Assembly: GCA_008501785.1 (NCBI GenBank)
Contig: QQUD01000062.1
Span: 1 to 15,902, forward strand
Source: Chloroflexota bacterium
GTDB lineage: Bacteria; Chloroflexota; Anaerolineae; Promineifilales; Promineifilaceae
Length of the DNA stretch: 15,902 bases
Direction of reading: 5' to 3'
A program made the translations under genes and the position numbers. Positions 13,956 through 15,902 of the stretch are shown one piece after another; the stretch's first letter is position 1, and every line of letters begins with the position of its first letter. Below the pieces are notes generated by a model. The model was not told the origin of the DNA. It was given only the letters and a program-made list of their open reading frames with translations, and did no database searches.

Positions 13956-15902
13956 TCATTCACTGTAGGGACTGCTTTTGTCCTCAATCGTGATTTTAAC
14001 AGGAAGACTGGACAAGCTGCCAGATGTGGCAGTTACGGCCGTTTCACCCCCTACGTTCCCTGCCTGAACAATCAGCAATGCCCGCCCCTGTGATATGGTC
14101 AGACGGTCTGTCTGATAATCTTGAACATTTTGCGGAGACCCATTATCAACGCCCAAAATACGACAATTCCCATTTACCGTAAACACAATTTCTTGTTCAA
14201 GGTGTTTCACTGGATGCCCATTTGCATCCACCAACTGTGCCACCAGACGAGCCACATCGTAACCATCAGCAGCGAGGGCCAAGCGGTCACTTGTGACTTG
14301 GAGGGCAGCCGGTTCTGCCGCTGTTTGTATCATCATTGCTGCTTGTTGGTCGTTGTTGTACACCCCACGAGCTTCCAGGGTGCCCGGTTCAAAAGGTACG
14401 ACCCATTTGAAAATGCGATCTTCCTGGTCTTTTAGCAGTTGGCTGCCGAGAGAACGGCCGTTTACAAACATCTCAACCTCATCACAATTGGAATACAGTT
14501 CAATGGCCGTTACCACACCCGGTTTATAATTCCAATGCTCATTCACATCATGCCAAACCCACAAACGCTGCCGCCATGCCCCGGGTTCTTTCTCCACAAC
14601 CGCCCCATTTTCATCGACAAGATAGGGGGAAGTGTCCAGGGTCTGTGTGGTGAGATGGATCACAGGGTCTTCCTGCCACAAGGATTTCATCAAGTAAAAG
14701 GATGGCTTTTTAAATCCGGCTACGTCGATGAAGCCGGAAGGCAATGCTTTTTGTGGCCACTTGTCATGAGACTCGCCCATGTAGCCAATGCCTGTCCAGA
14801 AAAATAGACCACTGATAAACGGCCGTTCTATCACATGCATCCACTCATGCCACTGCCCTAAATTTTCCGTTCCCATGATGCCTTTGTCCGGAAAGGCTTC
14901 ATGGCTGGCATCATACATCACCTGCCGGTAGCTGAAACCCACCACATCCAACGCATCGGCATATCCAGAGCCAAGGCTAACCGATGGCAAAATGCAGTTG
15001 GCAATCACAAGCCTGGTGCTATCCATTTCGCGTGTCCATGTAGCCAACTGTCGTGCCGTTTTTTCCAATACGTGTTGACCTTTTGGTAACTCTTCATACC
15101 GCTCCTGGATGTCTGCGAAAGAATAGGGCGGTAATGCCCAAAAATAGTTTCCGGGAGTGTTCGCGTCAAAATAACCCGTCGCCATTTTGTGACGCAGGAA
15201 CGTCCATTCAATTTCGTTGCCAATGCTCCATTGAAATACGCAGGGATGGTTGCGGTCTCGCAGCATGGTGCGTTTTAGATCGCTTTCCGCCCACTCTTGA
15301 AAATGTTCCGCATAGCCGCGTGAAATTTCATCATCATGCCTGTCGATGTTGTTGAGACGTTTGTCTTTAGGATTGTTCCATTCATCAAAAAATTCAACCT
15401 GTACCAAAAAGCCCATTTCATCACACAGATTTAACAGCGCTTCGGAACTGGGATTGTGCGCCATGCGGATGGCATTGCAGCCCATTTCTTTGAGCGTTGT
15501 TAGGCGCTGCCGCCACACGCCATCGGGAACGGCCGTTCCCACCAGCCCCCCATCATGATCCAAACAAACGCCCTTAATCAGCGTGTTTTCCCCATTGAGG
15601 AAAAAGCCTTCATCCACATCAAAATGCGTGGTTCGAATGCCAAACGGTGTTTCATATATTTCATGAAACGTATCATCTTCTTTCAGATAGGTGACGGCGC
15701 GGTACCTGTTGGGTTGATCGACATGCCACAATTTGGGGGTGGGAATAACTGCCGTTTGCGTAACCATCGTTTCTTGCTGTGCGTCCAGGGAAATGGGAGT
15801 TTCAACGGCAATCACTTCGTTATTGTTTGGATCGAAACAGGTAGTGCGGATAACGGCCGTTTTCCTTTCCAAAAAAGCATTCTTCACACGAATATCAATC
15901 TC
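13956..15902 (-). CDS. Glycoside hydrolase family 2 (beta-galactosidase-like), 5' partial
   Basis: C-terminal ~648 residues of a GH2 glycosidase; the N-terminal jelly-roll domain lies off the right edge. The GTG at 15887 is internal, since the frame stays open to 15902 with matching sandwich-domain sequence (EIDIRVKNAFLE). Counted from that GTG, residues 1-85 are the immunoglobulin-like sandwich and ~86-400 the TIM barrel. The acid/base is Glu225 (WSIGNEIEW) and the probable nucleophile Glu341 (MGTENLGQW), with NHPCVFQWSIGNE and MAHNPSSEALLNLCDEMGF typical of the family. Residues ~445-515 look like a DUF4982-type domain and ~525-635 like the GH2 C-terminal beta domain. No signal peptide can be judged. 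It is probably co-transcribed with the aldolase. Substrate may be a beta-galactoside, beta-glucuronide or similar; the family includes several activities. Confidence 0.94.
   Translation of the reverse strand, partial: EIDIRVKNAFLERKTAVIRTTCFDPNNNEVIAVETPISLDAQQETMVTQTAVIPTPKLWHVDQPNRYRAVTYLKEDDTFHEIYETPFGIRTTHFDVDEGFFLNGENTLIKGVCLDHDGGLVGTAVPDGVWRQRLTTLKEMGCNAIRMAHNPSSEALLNLCDEMGFLVQVEFFDEWNNPKDKRLNNIDRHDDEISRGYAEHFQEWAESDLKRTMLRDRNHPCVFQWSIGNEIEWTFLRHKMATGYFDANTPGNYFWALPPYSFADIQERYEELPKGQHVLEKTARQLATWTREMDSTRLVIANCILPSVSLGSGYADALDVVGFSYRQVMYDASHEAFPDKGIMGTENLGQWHEWMHVIERPFISGLFFWTGIGYMGESHDKWPQKALPSGFIDVAGFKKPSFYLMKSLWQEDPVIHLTTQTLDTSPYLVDENGAVVEKEPGAWRQRLWVWHDVNEHWNYKPGVVTAIELYSNCDEVEMFVNGRSLGSQLLKDQEDRIFKWVVPFEPGTLEARGVYNNDQQAAMMIQTAAEPAALQVTSDRLALAADGYDVARLVAQLVDANGHPVKHLEQEIVFTVNGNCRILGVDNGSPQNVQDYQTDRLTISQGRALLIVQAGNVGGETAVTATSGSLSSLPVKITIEDKSSPYSE

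Larger units (their letters stand above)
2937..15861. repeat. Highly iterated palindrome AACGGCCGTT (16 copies of ACGGCCGT core)
   Basis: Exact ACGGCCGT cores start at 2938, 4041, 4263, 6801, 8367, 9456, 10047, 11023, 11260, 12323, 13617, 14035, 14454, 14819, 15529 and 15853. Ten of these (2937, 4040, 6800, 11259, 12322, 13616, 14453, 14818, 15528, 15852) carry the full AACGGCCGTT. Longer palindromes are GGAAACGGCCGTTTCC (13613-13628) and GGGAACGGCCGTTCCC (15525-15540). Three near copies (CGGCCGT at 1528, 3088, 7145) differ at the first base. Copies lie in genes of both orientations and once outside an intact gene (10047). They are unevenly spaced and are not part of any larger repeat. Confidence 0.9.

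Noticed and set aside
1..15902. CRISPR array, tRNA, rRNA or riboswitch.
   Set aside because: I saw no regularly spaced direct repeats, no tRNA cloverleaf, no conserved rRNA segments and no known riboswitch core. The iterated palindrome is irregularly spaced and lies mostly inside genes, unlike a CRISPR array.

Overview
The window looks like a bacterial chromosome segment, most likely from a Chloroflexota (Anaerolineae/Caldilineae-like) genome. The reasons are a giant multi-GAF histidine kinase, OmpR-type winged-helix regulators, a MalT-like STAND/LuxR regulator, and GH2, sulfatase and KDPG-aldolase sugar genes. This placement is inferred from gene style only; there is no rRNA or other phylogenetic marker here.

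Region 1 (1-7690, + strand) is a signalling cluster. It contains the 3' part of a multi-GAF sensor histidine kinase, a small receiver-like protein overlapping its stop codon, a single-domain response regulator, and a 654-residue regulator. That last protein has a receiver, a kinase-fold-like middle domain and a C-terminal winged helix. A clear intrinsic terminator follows at 7652-7688. The layout suggests one phosphorelay: the kinase integrates many small-molecule or redox inputs, and the receivers pass the signal to the DNA-binding regulator.

Region 2 (7690-8401, + strand) holds a 34-residue single-helix membrane peptide with a glycine zipper and a stand-alone winged-helix protein without a receiver.

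Region 3 (8427-13291, - strand) has an intact Cys-type sulfatase, followed upstream by a graveyard. The graveyard contains C-terminal remnants of a serine hydrolase and an amidohydrolase, a ~100-bp two-hairpin MITE-like element, and a frameshifted, end-replaced MalT-like regulator. A short + strand fragment of a membrane protein abuts the regulator's broken N-terminus.

Region 4 (13292-15902, - strand) is a sugar-catabolic pair: a GH2 glycosidase running off the right edge and a KDPG-type aldolase (eda) 22 bp downstream. Together with the sulfatase they fit use of sulfated or acidic plant or algal glycans, which is inference.

The most unusual signal crosses all the genes. The palindrome ACGGCCGT occurs 16 times, 10 of them as the full AACGGCCGTT, against roughly 0.2 expected. 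It lies on both gene orientations, in all three codon phases and once outside intact genes. This looks like a highly iterated palindrome comparable in behaviour to cyanobacterial HIP1 but with a different sequence.
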